Assembly: GCF_944381005.1 (NCBI RefSeq)
Contig: NZ_CALWJM010000002.1
Coordinates: 62,001-126,000 of the forward strand
From: an uncultured Butyricicoccus sp.
GTDB lineage: Bacteria; Bacillota; Clostridia; Oscillospirales; Butyricicoccaceae
Direction of reading: 5' to 3'
Length of the DNA: 64,000 nt
The translations under genes and the position numbers were made by a program. How positions within the stretch are numbered: the first letter of the stretch is position 1; every line of letters starts with the position of its first letter. Under the pieces are notes generated by a model. The model was given only the letters and a program-made list of their open reading frames with translations. It was not told the DNA's origin and made no database searches. Below are positions 7,769-16,405 of the stretch, one piece after another.

Positions 7769-8773
7769 ATGTCATTGAAACAAAAAATGACGATACAAGA
7801 AGTTGCTGATGAAGCACAGGTTTCAAAAACGACCGTTTCTTTCTTCCTCAACGGTAAACGCGAAAAAATGTCTGCCAGCACATGGAACCGCATTGCCGCA
7901 GTGGTGGAAAAATATGACTATCGGCCGCGCACGACCGCGCGTTTGATGACAGCCAAACATTCTTGTCTATTGGGCGTTCTCATCGCAGACATCACCCACC
8001 ACTTTGCCAACCGTCTGGTCAAAGGCATTGCGCAGGTTTGCCGCGAAGGCGGTTATCAAATCTTGATTGGCACCAGCGATTATGACCCGGACGCCGAAAG
8101 CAATCACATTGACCGTATGATTGATATGGGCGTAGACGGTCTGATTTTACAGCCGTGCGGCAACCCGCAGGCTTCGATTGAAAAACTCAAGCGCGATGAC
8201 ATTCCCGTGGTTTGCATCGACAGTAATCCCGATGGTCTGCCGCTCTGGGTCGTCACCAACAACTATCAAGCGACATTTGATGCGATTGAGTCCTGTGTGC
8301 AACAGGGTTACGAACAAGTCATTATGTTCTCGGCAACTCCCCACGTTCTAACCTCCCGTCAGGAACGCTATCAAGGCTGTTTGGATGCGCTGGAAAACAA
8401 AAATATTCCATGTTATGCACACATCATTGATGCCCACACGCCAGCAGACCAAATCCTTTCGGCGGTTCAGTCACATGACCTGTCTTCCCGTACCCTTATT
8501 TTTGTTCCCAACTGTTGGCTTTTGCCCAACGTCTTTACCGCGCTCAAACCGCTGCACCCCCTCATTCCCCATACGCTGGGTATTTTGGGCTTTGACAACG
8601 ACGACTGGGCGGGGCTATCTATGCCAACCGTTTCAACTATCGTACAGCCCGCCTTCCAAGAAGGCTCCACGGCCGCCGCACTGCTCATCGACCATATTCG
8701 CGGACGGTTTGAGAATCCGCCCAAAGCAACCCTGTCTTGTGAGGTCATCTGGCGCGGTTCCACCCAGCCATAA
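7769..8773 (+). CDS. regR: LacI-family regulator, RegR-like
   Basis: 334-residue transcriptional repressor. The helix-turn-helix occupies residues 8-30 (TIQEVADEAQVSKTTVSFFL) and continues into NGKREKMS, close to streptococcal RegR, which controls hyaluronate use. The hinge region and a periplasmic-binding-protein-like effector domain (LGVLIADITHHFANRLVKGI onwards) follow. It faces away from the FAH gene, with an operator in between. Matching 14-bp operators occur at kduD, GH88, FAH and kduI, which defines its likely regulon. The effector is presumably an unsaturated disaccharide or uronate intermediate. Confidence 0.88.
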   Translation: MSLKQKMTIQEVADEAQVSKTTVSFFLNGKREKMSASTWNRIAAVVEKYDYRPRTTARLMTAKHSCLLGVLIADITHHFANRLVKGIAQVCREGGYQILIGTSDYDPDAESNHIDRMIDMGVDGLILQPCGNPQASIEKLKRDDIPVVCIDSNPDGLPLWVVTNNYQATFDAIESCVQQGYEQVIMFSATPHVLTSRQERYQGCLDALENKNIPCYAHIIDAHTPADQILSAVQSHDLSSRTLIFVPNCWLLPNVFTALKPLHPLIPHTLGILGFDNDDWAGLSMPTVSTIVQPAFQEGSTAAALLIDHIRGRFENPPKATLSCEVIWRGSTQP

Positions 8774-8843
8774 GATTGCTGTTTTGGTCTTTAAAAACCT
8801 ATACTCAACAACACAAAACGTACCTACACATTATCTAAATGAA

Positions 8844-8900
8844 AGTCTCTGGTCATCGCACACTTGCACTGACCAGAGACTTCACTATTTTAGTCTATTT
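8844..8900 (+). terminator. Terminator after the LacI-family regulator
   Basis: AAGTCTCTGGTCA (8844-8856) pairs with TGACCAGAGACTT (8871-8883), a 13-bp stem followed by a T-rich stretch. Confidence 0.75.
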
Positions 8901-8947
8901 TAATCCGGTTACATTTCCAAGATTTTACACAAAAGTCTTCTAACCGC

Positions 8948-8976
8948 TTTACTTTAATAATATTTATTGCTATAAT
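8948..8976 (+). promoter_or_regulatory. Promoter of the first chemoreceptor gene
   Basis: TTTACT (8948-8953), 17-bp spacer, TATAAT (8971-8976). The leader to 9198 is about 215 nt. It contains a seven-codon open frame MLVFTKI (9012-9035) behind AAAGGAAG, and a hairpin-forming segment near 9080-9120. No known riboswitch class was recognised in it. Confidence 0.6.
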
Positions 8977-9197
8977 TAACATAAGCATAGTTGTAGAAAG
9001 GAAGTTGAAAAATGCTCGTTTTCACCAAAATTTGACCATACAAATGTGTCTTTTTTTACTTCTGCAAGCATAATATAGGCTTTGCAGCGTTGCGCCATCG
9101 CTTACTAAAATAGCAGCGAAAGCTTTTGCTTTCCAGATAAAAATGCGTTCAAACACTTTATTTTGCAACTATTCATACACAGAAAAGGGGAGCTGTT

Positions 9198-11090
9198 ATG
9201 TTCGAAAAACTAAAACTAAAACCATACCTACTTAGCATTTTCTCAATTGTCATTGTGCTATCGGGTATCCTAGCTTGGACTGGCATCACCGGCCTGCTCA
9301 ATGCAAACCGTGACACAAACTTACTAGTCTCTGAAATTCTCGCCGCAGATACCGCCGTCAAGAATTGCCGTATCTACGTCAACATCGCGGCGCGTGACCT
9401 ACGCGAAATGATGTGGACCGACCACGTCGAAGATGTTCAGAAATTCAAAGACTCCATTTCTAACAGCCTTACGACTGTTGACGAGCAAGTGGAAATTTTT
9501 AAACAAACCCATGGCACCGAGGATGGTCTGGCACAAAAATATGAATCGGCTCTGGACGAATGGTTCAACATTGCAAACAACGCCATCTCGTCTTATGCTG
9601 CTGGCGATATTGAGGGTGCAAAAGAAATCGTTCTGCACGAGTGCTCGCCTGCACTGAGCAATCTGGCTTCAATCTCTCAGGAAATCGACCAGATTACAAC
9701 CGATTTGCGCACCGAGCAGGAAAACCGCACCGTTGCGCGCATTAACATCTTCATGACCATCACCATCGTTACCTTCGCATTGATTCTTGCGCTCTCCCTG
9801 TTCCTCTCTCTGCGTGCCACCAACTGCATCACTCATGCGGTACATCTGATTAAAGACGGTGTTATCAAACTGTCTGAAGGTCAACTGCATACAAGAATCG
9901 ACTATCAGAGCAACAATGAATTTGGCGAGCTGGTCGAGCGCATAAACTTCTCTTTTGAAGAACTAGCAAAATATGTCGATGCCATTGACATGGGCATGTC
10001 GGAATTCTCTAATAAGAACTTTGCCGTTTCCGCCCCTGTAAAGTTTATCGGTGACTTCGCACATATTGAAGAATCCATTGAGTCGTTCCAGTCTCACATG
10101 AATATGGTACTGACCGACCTGATTCACGCAGCAGACCAGGTTGCCGCAGGTGCAGAGCAGGTTTCCGACGGCTCTCAGGAGCTGGCACAGGGCGCAGCCG
10201 AGCAGGCCAGCAGTATCGAGGAAATTTCCGCTACCTTCACCGAAATTTCTACCCATATCTCCAACACCGCTTCGCTGTCTCAGAAGGCTGACGAGCTGGG
10301 CAAGGAGACCGGCGAGGTCGTAAACAACGGCCGCGAGGAAATGAAGCAGCTTCAGGATTCTATCCGCGATATTGCACTTGCTTCCAACAACATTCAAGGC
10401 ATTATCAAGGTCATTGATGACATTGCATTCCAGACCAACATTCTGGCACTGAACGCTGCCGTGGAAGCCGCACGCGCTGGCAATGCAGGCAAGGGCTTTG
10501 CCGTTGTTGCAAACGAAGTGCGTAATCTGGCCAAGAAATCGGCAGACGCTGCACGCGATACCACAGAACTGATTCAGAATTCTTTGAAGCATGTCTCCCG
10601 CGGTGAGGAAATCGCAGAGCGCACCGGCGCAGCGTTCGACAACGTAGAACACGCAACCACCAGTATTCTGGATATGATTGCACAGATTGCACAGGCTTCC
10701 AAGGAGCAGGCCGATTCTGTCGCACAAATCACGGTTGGTGTAGACCAAATCTCGGCGGTTATCCACACAACGTCCGCAACCTCTGAAGAAAGTGCGGCAA
10801 CCAGTGAGGAACTGAACGGACAGGCCAGCTTGATGAAGCGTCTGCTGAATGACTTCAAATTGAAGGGTTCCGCATCGGCTTCCAGCTATACCAAGCCCAC
10901 GCCGACGCAAATTCCGGCTGCTGCGCAACCTGCGCTTGACTCTGGCTTTAACGCTTCCTCCGGCATGGATTCCACTTCCAGCTTCGGCAGCAGCACCTCC
11001 AATTTCGGCAGCACGCCCAGCCTGAACAGCGGCTTCCAAAACGATTACACCAGTTCGTTTGGCACTTCGTTCTCCTCTGATAAATATTGA
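9198..11090 (+). CDS. Methyl-accepting chemotaxis protein
   Basis: 630-residue transmembrane chemoreceptor. A first membrane helix (about residues 10-33) is followed by an extracellular four-helix-bundle type sensor (about 35-185), a second membrane helix (about 188-210), a HAMP domain and a long cytoplasmic coiled coil. The conserved signalling tip includes [20 protein letters not shown] and [15 protein letters not shown]. The last 70 residues are a Ser/Gly/Thr-rich flexible tail ending in SSDKY. The ligand is not predictable. It stands alone with its own promoter and terminator. The start follows AAAAGGGGAG. Confidence 0.95.
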   Translation: MFEKLKLKPYLLSIFSIVIVLSGILAWTGITGLLNANRDTNLLVSEILAADTAVKNCRIYVNIAARDLREMMWTDHVEDVQKFKDSISNSLTTVDEQVEIFKQTHGTEDGLAQKYESALDEWFNIANNAISSYAAGDIEGAKEIVLHECSPALSNLASISQEIDQITTDLRTEQENRTVARINIFMTITIVTFALILALSLFLSLRATNCITHAVHLIKDGVIKLSEGQLHTRIDYQSNNEFGELVERINFSFEELAKYVDAIDMGMSEFSNKNFAVSAPVKFIGDFAHIEESIESFQSHMNMVLTDLIHAADQVAAGAEQVSDGSQELAQGAAEQASSIEEISATFTEISTHISNTASLSQKADELGKETGEVVNNGREEMKQLQDSIRDIALASNNIQGIIKVIDDIAFQTNILALNAAVEAARAGNAGKGFAVVANEVRNLAKKSADAARDTTELIQNSLKHVSRGEEIAERTGAAFDNVEHATTSILDMIAQIAQASKEQADSVAQITVGVDQISAVIHTTSATSEESAATSEELNGQASLMKRLLNDFKLKGSASASSYTKPTPTQIPAAAQPALDSGFNASSGMDSTSSFGSSTSNFGSTPSLNSGFQNDYTSSFGTSFSSDKY

Positions 11091-11131
11091 TTTATCACGG
11101 CACACGCTGTTTTGTATGTTCTTGAATATCC

Positions 11132-11160
11132 AAAAAACCGGGGAGTTGCCCCGGTTTTTT
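11132..11160 (+). terminator. Intrinsic terminator after chemoreceptor gene
   Basis: AAAAAACCGGGG, short AGTTG loop, CCCCGGTTTTTT; strong stem with a T run, 42 nt after the stop codon. Confidence 0.9.
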
Positions 11161-11230
11161 GTTGTTCCGGCATGAAAATGGGAATTGGTCGCCCCATCTC
11201 ATGCCGCTGGACTGGTTCATGATTTCCATA

Positions 11231-11380
11231 GAAGTGTACTTTTGTGGATTTTGTCAAATTTTTTATTTTTCTGTGCAAATTACAAAATTCCAGCAACGGT
11301 TATCTTATGTTTTTCGTCAGTCCGTCGAAATAATATGTAGCGAATTGAATCTAAATACCCAGTCCATGAAAGTACACTTC
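11231..11380. repeat. 18-bp inverted repeat flanking 114 bp beside a serine recombinase gene
   Basis: GAAGTGTACTTTTGTGGA (11231-11248) is the inverse of TCCATGAAAGTACACTTC (11363-11380) at 16 of 18 positions, with the outer 12 exact. Each arm holds AAGT-GT-ACTT or its inverse AAGT-AC-ACTT, a symmetric core around a two-base centre, as in serine-recombinase crossover sites. No gene is present at 11161-11404. This could be the recombination site of the neighbouring resolvase/invertase or a regulator binding site. Confidence 0.45.
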
Positions 11381-11404
11381 AATAGACAATATGATACTGT
11401 CAAA

Positions 11405-12025
11405 TCATCCATTTTTTTCCATTGTCATCTCTCGATACTTACTTAAATGTTTATAAAATGTGCTGCGTTTCATCGCGCACCGCTCTAACAGCATCTTCTC
11501 GTTTAGTTCCCCCTTGCGCCATGCGGCGTATAAATGGGGAAAATCCGGCGGAAGATGTTTTTCTTTTCTCCCCCATCGCTGACCGCGCGCTTTGGCTGCT
11601 GCAATGCCCTCGGCTTGCCGCTGCCGGATGTTCTCGCGCTCCTTTTGCGCTACATACGCCAAAATTTGCAGCACCATATCGGCTACAAACCGCCCGGTCA
11701 AATCTTCATTCCCCGATTTGGTGCGCGTGTCCAACAGTGGAAAGTCCAATACCACAATATCTGCGCCTTTCTGCTTGGTAATCATGCGCCATTGTTCCAA
11801 AATCTCATCGTAGTTACGCCCCAATCGGTCAATGCTCAAAACATACAATACATCCCCCTGTTTGAGCCGCCGGAGCAGCCGCGTATAGGCAGGTCGTTGA
11901 AAATCTTTCCCGCTCTGCTTATCCTCATACATATTGTCCGCCCGAACGCCACATGCAGACAATGCAGCAAGTTGACGCGCCTGATTTTGGTCTTTGCTGG
12001 ATACACGAATATATCCATACTCCAT
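11405..12025 (-). CDS. Small serine recombinase (resolvase/invertase family)
   Basis: 206-residue site-specific recombinase. The N-terminal catalytic domain has the nucleophile Ser9 in YIRVSSKDQN, then ARQLAAL, the SIDRLGRN arginine motif, GRFVADMVLQILAYVAQKER and a C-terminal helix-turn-helix (about residues 165-200). The length matches resolvases and DNA invertases, not large integrases. GGAGGT precedes the start at 12025. No transposase or other mobile gene lies nearby. A nearby inverted repeat (11231-11380) is a candidate substrate. It could be a relic of a transposon or plasmid. Confidence 0.88.
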   Translation of the reverse strand: MEYGYIRVSSKDQNQARQLAALSACGVRADNMYEDKQSGKDFQRPAYTRLLRRLKQGDVLYVLSIDRLGRNYDEILEQWRMITKQKGADIVVLDFPLLDTRTKSGNEDLTGRFVADMVLQILAYVAQKERENIRQRQAEGIAAAKARGQRWGRKEKHLPPDFPHLYAAWRKGELNEKMLLERCAMKRSTFYKHLSKYREMTMEKNG

Positions 12026-12206
12026 AGTGATACCTCCAAAAACAATAATCTTTTGATACCATATCAGCTATATATCTGCCTATACTGTATCATATTTAAA
12101 TTATATAAGATTTTTTTCCTATCTGTACAACCTGATATATCCACCCCTGAACAAGGATATTCTATATATATCTTTCTCAAAAATATGAAACCTATAAAAC
12201 CATTTG

Positions 12207-12253
12207 AAAAAGACCTCCGTTGACCGCTCTGTGCGGTTTACGGAGGTCTTTTC
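12207..12253 (-). terminator. Terminator after spoIIQ
   Basis: AAAAGACCTCCG pairs with CGGAGGTCTTTT, with a further GACCG/CGGT stem inside. T and A runs on both flanks make it usable in both directions; it ends the minus-strand spoIID-spoIIQ transcript. Confidence 0.85.
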
Positions 12254-12288
12254 CCTGTTCAAAGACATAATTTTGTCAGATTTTGTGC

Positions 12289-13113
12289 TTATTCTTCCAC
12301 ATAAATGCCATCATCCGGCATACTGGCGACCGCTGGTTCTTCCGACTCACTTACGGTCTGTTCTGCGCTTCCAAACACGCTTTCCGGGTCTATCGCCTCA
12401 CCATTTGCATACAGTTCCAAATGCAAATGACTTTCCTGCCCGGCCTCGGCGTATCCCTCGGTTCCAACCGTGCCAATCACATCCCCGGCGCGCACGGTAT
12501 CGCCTGCGCTCACCTTGAGATTGTCGCCCGCCAGACACTGATAAACCGCCTGCTTACCGTCACTCAAATTGAGCACTACAACGCCGCCATACTGGGCATC
12601 AGCTTCGGCTCGCTCTACTGTGCCATCTGACACCGCATACACGCGCGTGCCCGACGATGCCGCATAGTCGGTTCCGGTGTGCACTCTCCAGTCGCCCATC
12701 GTCTCATCCTTGACCAGCGTTTCTCCGGAGAAGGTCTTAATCACTTCACCATCCACCGGTTTGACCCAGATTGGCGCAGGTGCTTCGGCTGCGGTCTGTG
12801 CTGCCGTGTCGGTCTGTTCGGGCTGTTGCTCCTGCTGCGGTTTGGGTTCGACCGGCTGTTCTACCGCTTCGGGTTCGGGCTGCACCGTCGGCTCCGCCGG
12901 TACATCGACATCGGGCACCGACACCGGTTCTTGTACGACGGTATCCCCTGTGGGCAGATACAAGGTCGAGTCGGTGGTTTTGCTCTCATTGGCTGCCGGT
13001 GCAAAAAACAGCACATAGCTGGAAACCGCAATGACCACCAGACAAATGGATAAAATGACATAGAATCCCCGGTCAACTTTTTTGGGCTGACTCGTGTATC
13101 CCTGTTTGCGCAT
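12289..13113 (-). CDS. spoIIQ: Stage II sporulation protein Q-like M23 peptidase
   Basis: 274-residue membrane-anchored protein with one N-terminal helix (about residues 18-40), a Pro/Gln/Glu-rich linker (about 55-115) and a C-terminal LytM/M23 domain. The metal motifs HTGTD and HLHLE are intact, so it may be an active endopeptidase, as in clostridia and unlike Bacillus SpoIIQ. The protein forms the forespore side of the SpoIIQ-SpoIIIAH channel during engulfment. It lies immediately downstream of spoIID, the usual sporulation arrangement. The start at 13113 follows GGAGGTG; an upstream GTG overlaps that site. The ribosome site lies inside a hairpin (13126-13152). Confidence 0.85.
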   Translation of the reverse strand: MRKQGYTSQPKKVDRGFYVILSICLVVIAVSSYVLFFAPAANESKTTDSTLYLPTGDTVVQEPVSVPDVDVPAEPTVQPEPEAVEQPVEPKPQQEQQPEQTDTAAQTAAEAPAPIWVKPVDGEVIKTFSGETLVKDETMGDWRVHTGTDYAASSGTRVYAVSDGTVERAEADAQYGGVVVLNLSDGKQAVYQCLAGDNLKVSAGDTVRAGDVIGTVGTEGYAEAGQESHLHLELYANGEAIDPESVFGSAEQTVSESEEPAVASMPDDGIYVEE

Positions 13114-13125
13114 AACTCTGAACAC

Positions 13126-13152
13126 CTCCGAAGGTAGTATCGGCCTTCGGAG
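13126..13152 (-). promoter_or_regulatory. Hairpin covering the spoIIQ ribosome binding site
   Basis: CTCCGAAGG and CCTTCGGAG form a perfect 9-bp stem with a 9-nt loop. On the minus strand the second arm contains the GGAGG of the spoIIQ ribosome site. Confidence 0.55.
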
Positions 13153-13200
13153 AAAGGTTTATACTTTGTTTGTAAAAAATCCAATCGGCTTTCTTTGCCC

Positions 13201-14232
13201 TCATTCCGCACCCGAAATGGTGGTCAGCGTTGTGCCCGGATAATAGTGCGCTAAAATCTGTTCATAGGTCTGCCCCTGCTCGGCGGCATACTTGGCGCCC
13301 CACTGACTCAGCCCGACCCCGTGACCATATCCAGTCGTGGTAAAAGTCAGTGTATCCCCCGAAATATCAACGGTAAAATTGGTCGAGTTCAGCCCTAACA
13401 TCGTGCGCAAGTCGGTGCCGCGCACCTCAATCCCGCCAAATTTCATGCGGATAATGCCGCCCGCCTGACTGCGCTCGGACGCTTTAAACCAGTTTGTCGG
13501 GTCACCTGACAGGTCAGCCGATGGAAAGGTTTGCGCCGCCCGCTGCCGGATTTCATCCGCTTCAAGCGTGACCGTAGCGTGATACTTGGGGCACTGTTCC
13601 CCACCCGGACTGTCTACACTCTGTAAGTAAGGAATCTCGCTGCCCCACACATCGGCTGCCCGCTCGGTTTTCTCGCCCGCCGCCGAACTGAACACCGCTA
13701 CAATCGGCTTGCCCTCGTACACCAGCACCTGTCCTGCCGTGTCCTGCACGGCTTTCTGAAGAATCTGCGCGTCCGTCTGCGCAGTTTCGCCCCAGCGCGC
13801 AGACGCTTCGGTTTTCAGGTCAACAAACGCCGCACAGTGTGCCGGTTGGTCGCACACGTCGGCATCCTCATGTTGTGCCGGTCGGCCGGCTTGCTGCTTG
13901 TACAGGGCATAGGTGCGCGCCGCAACCGCCTGTGCGCGAATGGCTTCGGTCGGGAAATCGGGCGAAATCTCCCCGGCTACCACGCTGACCACATAATCCT
14001 CTAAATCCATCTCCCGCGCCTCACCATCAACCAATACTGTAATCTTTCCGCTTGCCTCGACCGTTTGCGTGGTATCGGTTGTTTCCTGCTCTTGCGGTGT
14101 TATTTCTGCATCAACTGCTATACTGTCCTGCGGGATAGGAAGGGGGGAATCCTCCTCCAGCAACCCACAAAACACCGGAAGCGCATAGATGACGGCGGTC
14201 AGAAGCAGGCCAATTATCAACACTTTTTTCAT
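13201..14232 (-). CDS. spoIID: Stage II sporulation protein D (peptidoglycan lytic transglycosylase)
   Basis: 343-residue membrane-anchored transglycosylase that cleaves peptidoglycan during forespore engulfment together with SpoIIM and SpoIIP. It has an N-terminal membrane helix (about 4-20), a proximal linker, then the SpoIID core with the acidic catalytic motif VVAGEISPDFPTEAIRAQAV, AARTYAL and the C-terminal GYGHGVGLSQWGAKYAAEQG. GGAGGGAG precedes the start. It is the first gene of a two-gene unit with spoIIQ, 88 nt apart. Confidence 0.92.
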   Translation of the reverse strand: MKKVLIIGLLLTAVIYALPVFCGLLEEDSPLPIPQDSIAVDAEITPQEQETTDTTQTVEASGKITVLVDGEAREMDLEDYVVSVVAGEISPDFPTEAIRAQAVAARTYALYKQQAGRPAQHEDADVCDQPAHCAAFVDLKTEASARWGETAQTDAQILQKAVQDTAGQVLVYEGKPIVAVFSSAAGEKTERAADVWGSEIPYLQSVDSPGGEQCPKYHATVTLEADEIRQRAAQTFPSADLSGDPTNWFKASERSQAGGIIRMKFGGIEVRGTDLRTMLGLNSTNFTVDISGDTLTFTTTGYGHGVGLSQWGAKYAAEQGQTYEQILAHYYPGTTLTTISGAE

Positions 14233-14273
14233 TTTTCTCCCTCCTGACTTTACGTTTTTTTACTTTTAGCAGA

Positions 14274-14302
14274 TTGACAAATTTGCAGGATAATAGTAAG
14301 AT
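14274..14302 (+). promoter_or_regulatory. Promoter of the citrate synthase gene
   Basis: TTGACA (14274-14279), 17-bp spacer, TAAGAT (14297-14302), about 40 bp upstream of the ATG at 14344. Confidence 0.75.
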
Positions 14303-14343
14303 TGATTCATATACAGTTTTTTGTAAAAAAAGGGGAAATTGCC

Positions 14344-15714
14344 ATGGTGAACCAGATGAAAAATATGGATTCTGAAATGATTCACACCATTTGCGAGCAG
14401 CTCAAACCGCTGCATCAGGTTAAAAAAGAAACCTTTTCTAAATATAACGTCAAACGCGGCTTGCGCAACGCCGACGGTACCGGCGTCCTCGCTGGCATCA
14501 CCCGTCTGGGCAACGTTCATGGCTATCTGCTCAATGAAGGCGAACGCGAACCGATTGAAGGTAAACTGACCTACCGCGGCATTGATATTTATGACCTGCT
14601 CTATGCCTTTGAAAGCGAAAACCGCTTCGGCTTCGGTGAGGTCGAATATTTACTGCTTTCCAGTCGCCTTCCCACCCGCGAGCAGCTCGACCGTTTTACC
14701 GCCATGATTGGCGAAGCTCGCGCACTGCCCGACAACTTCACCGAAGATATGATTATGCGCGCCCCCAGCCCGGATATCATGAACAAGCTGGCCAGCGCTA
14801 CCCTTGCACTTTACTCTTATGACCCCAATCCGGACGATATCTCGACCGAAAATATTCTGCGTCAGGGCATCGGCCTGATGGCAAAGTATCCGGTCATCAT
14901 CTCGCACGCTTATCAGGCACGCCGCCGTTATTTCGACAACCAATCCATGTATCTGCATGTGCCCGACCCCAATCTGTCCACGGCAGAAAATATTCTGCGC
15001 CTGATTCGTCCGGATGAATCCTACACCGACGACGAAGCCAAGCTGCTCGACCGCTGCCTGATTTTGCACGCCGAGCACGGCGGCGGTAACAACTCGGCTT
15101 TTGCTACCCGCGTCACCTCCTCTTCGGGCACCGATACCTATTCGGCAATCGCGGCGGCAGTCGGCTCACTCAAAGGCCCCCGTCACGGTGGTGCAAACCT
15201 CAAAGTCGTTCAGATGTTCAACGACATCAAGGAAAATGTATCCGACTGGACCGACCAAGAGGAAGTATACCGCTATCTGCTGCGCATCTTAAACGGCGAA
15301 GTCGGCGACCATTCGGGCTTGATTTACGGCATGGGACACGCCATCTATACCCTGAGTGACCCGCGTGCGGTTGCGCTCAAAGCCGCCGCCCGCCCGCTCG
15401 CGGAAAAGAAGGGTTACAGCGATGAGTTCAACCTTATCGAATTGGTCGAAAAGCTGACCCCCGGCGCATTCGCTGAAGCGCGCGGTGCCGATACCAAGGT
15501 CATGTGTGCGAATGTAGATATGTATTCCGGTCTGGTCTATAAAATGCTTGGCATTCCGCAGGAAATGTTCACCCCGCTGTTTGCCACCGCTCGTATTGTC
15601 GGCTGGATTGCACACCGTATGGAAGAAGTGGCCTTCGGCGGCCGCATCATCCGCCCCGCTTTCAAGCCGCTGTCTAAGAACGTGCCTTACATCCCGATTG
15701 ACAACCGCGGATAA
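14344..15714 (+). CDS. Citrate synthase
   Basis: 456-residue citrate/2-methylcitrate synthase family enzyme that condenses acetyl-CoA with oxaloacetate. The active-site regions are visible: LHAEHGGGNNSAFATRV with the first catalytic histidine, GMGHAIYTLSDPRA with the second, and a DMYSGLVYKML region with the catalytic aspartate. The start at 14344 follows AAGGGGAAA with good spacing; the longer reading from 14302 has no ribosome site and overlaps the promoter. It stands alone. In fermentative clostridia this enzyme usually feeds 2-oxoglutarate and glutamate synthesis. No aconitase or isocitrate dehydrogenase gene is in the window. Confidence 0.95.
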   Translation: MVNQMKNMDSEMIHTICEQLKPLHQVKKETFSKYNVKRGLRNADGTGVLAGITRLGNVHGYLLNEGEREPIEGKLTYRGIDIYDLLYAFESENRFGFGEVEYLLLSSRLPTREQLDRFTAMIGEARALPDNFTEDMIMRAPSPDIMNKLASATLALYSYDPNPDDISTENILRQGIGLMAKYPVIISHAYQARRRYFDNQSMYLHVPDPNLSTAENILRLIRPDESYTDDEAKLLDRCLILHAEHGGGNNSAFATRVTSSSGTDTYSAIAAAVGSLKGPRHGGANLKVVQMFNDIKENVSDWTDQEEVYRYLLRILNGEVGDHSGLIYGMGHAIYTLSDPRAVALKAAARPLAEKKGYSDEFNLIELVEKLTPGAFAEARGADTKVMCANVDMYSGLVYKMLGIPQEMFTPLFATARIVGWIAHRMEEVAFGGRIIRPAFKPLSKNVPYIPIDNRG

Positions 15715-15807
15715 CCCTATTATTGTATGTGTGCATGGGGCAAAAGATACACCCGCCTTATCTCCAAAGCAGCCCGTACATACCGCGACAAAATTTTTTC
15801 AAAATAC

Positions 15808-15844
15808 AAAAGTCCTGCTGTTTTCACAACAGCAGGACTTTTTG
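15808..15844. terminator. Bidirectional terminator, citrate synthase / ECF S operon
   Basis: AAAGTCCTGCTGTT pairs with AACAGCAGGACTTT, with A and T runs on either side, between convergent genes. Confidence 0.9.
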
Positions 15845-15862
15845 TTCGTTAATCTTCTATTT

Positions 15863-16405
15863 TTATCGCGTCGTCACGCAAACTTCACCCGTTTCGGGCA
15901 ATGTGCGCCGCAGCAGCTTGACCAGCACGGGTACAAACACCCACTGAATCACCAGCCCCGGCAAACCACTAACTGCCGACGCAATCACCGACACCGGTGC
16001 CGCACAGGGCATGCCCAACAGCGTACCGCCGATGAACAGCGCAATCGCATAAGCAATACGACCGGCAACTTGTGCCGCAATCAATGCCGGATACAGCGGA
16101 ATCCGCTTACCGAGCAAACCGGAAATCCAGCCGTATACCATGAGTTCTGCCACCATAAACGGTAAAATGGCAACCGGCGGCATACCGAGCAGCACACACG
16201 ACAACAGCGGTGTCAGGCAGCCCACTGCCGCGCCATATGACCCGCCCAGCAGCAAGCCACAAATCAATACCGGAATGTGCATGGGCAACAGAATAGACGA
16301 CACAGCCTGTCCGCCGACCATGTGAAATGCCTGCGGCAAAATCAGACCTAACGCCAGCAGCATGGCGGCAAAGCACAGCTTACGCACCGAAAAAGATTTA
16401 GACAT
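15863..16405 (-). CDS. ECF transporter S component
   Basis: 180-residue hydrophobic protein with about six membrane helices, of the ECF vitamin-transporter substrate-binding type. Recognisable features are the N-terminal RKLCFAAMLLALGLILPQ helix, SSILLPMHIPVLICGLLLG and the glycine-rich GGSYGAAVGCLTPLL. The substrate is not resolved; the fold resembles the pantothenate/thiamine group. It overlaps the upstream kinase gene by 8 nt, so the two are translationally coupled. No ECF ATPase or T subunit is nearby, so it should use a shared energising module encoded elsewhere. A longer upstream reading frame lies within the kinase gene and is not used. Confidence 0.8.
   Translation of the reverse strand: MSKSFSVRKLCFAAMLLALGLILPQAFHMVGGQAVSSILLPMHIPVLICGLLLGGSYGAAVGCLTPLLSCVLLGMPPVAILPFMVAELMVYGWISGLLGKRIPLYPALIAAQVAGRIAYAIALFIGGTLLGMPCAAPVSVIASAVSGLPGLVIQWVFVPVLVKLLRRTLPETGEVCVTTR

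Noticed and set aside
9012..9035. Seven-codon leader peptide in the first chemoreceptor leader
   Set aside because: A ribosome site is present, but so short a frame has no visible attenuator next to it; noted only within the promoter entry.
11405..12025. Prophage or transposon around the serine recombinase
   Set aside because: No transposase, phage structural gene or terminal repeats are seen; neighbours are chemoreceptor and sporulation genes.
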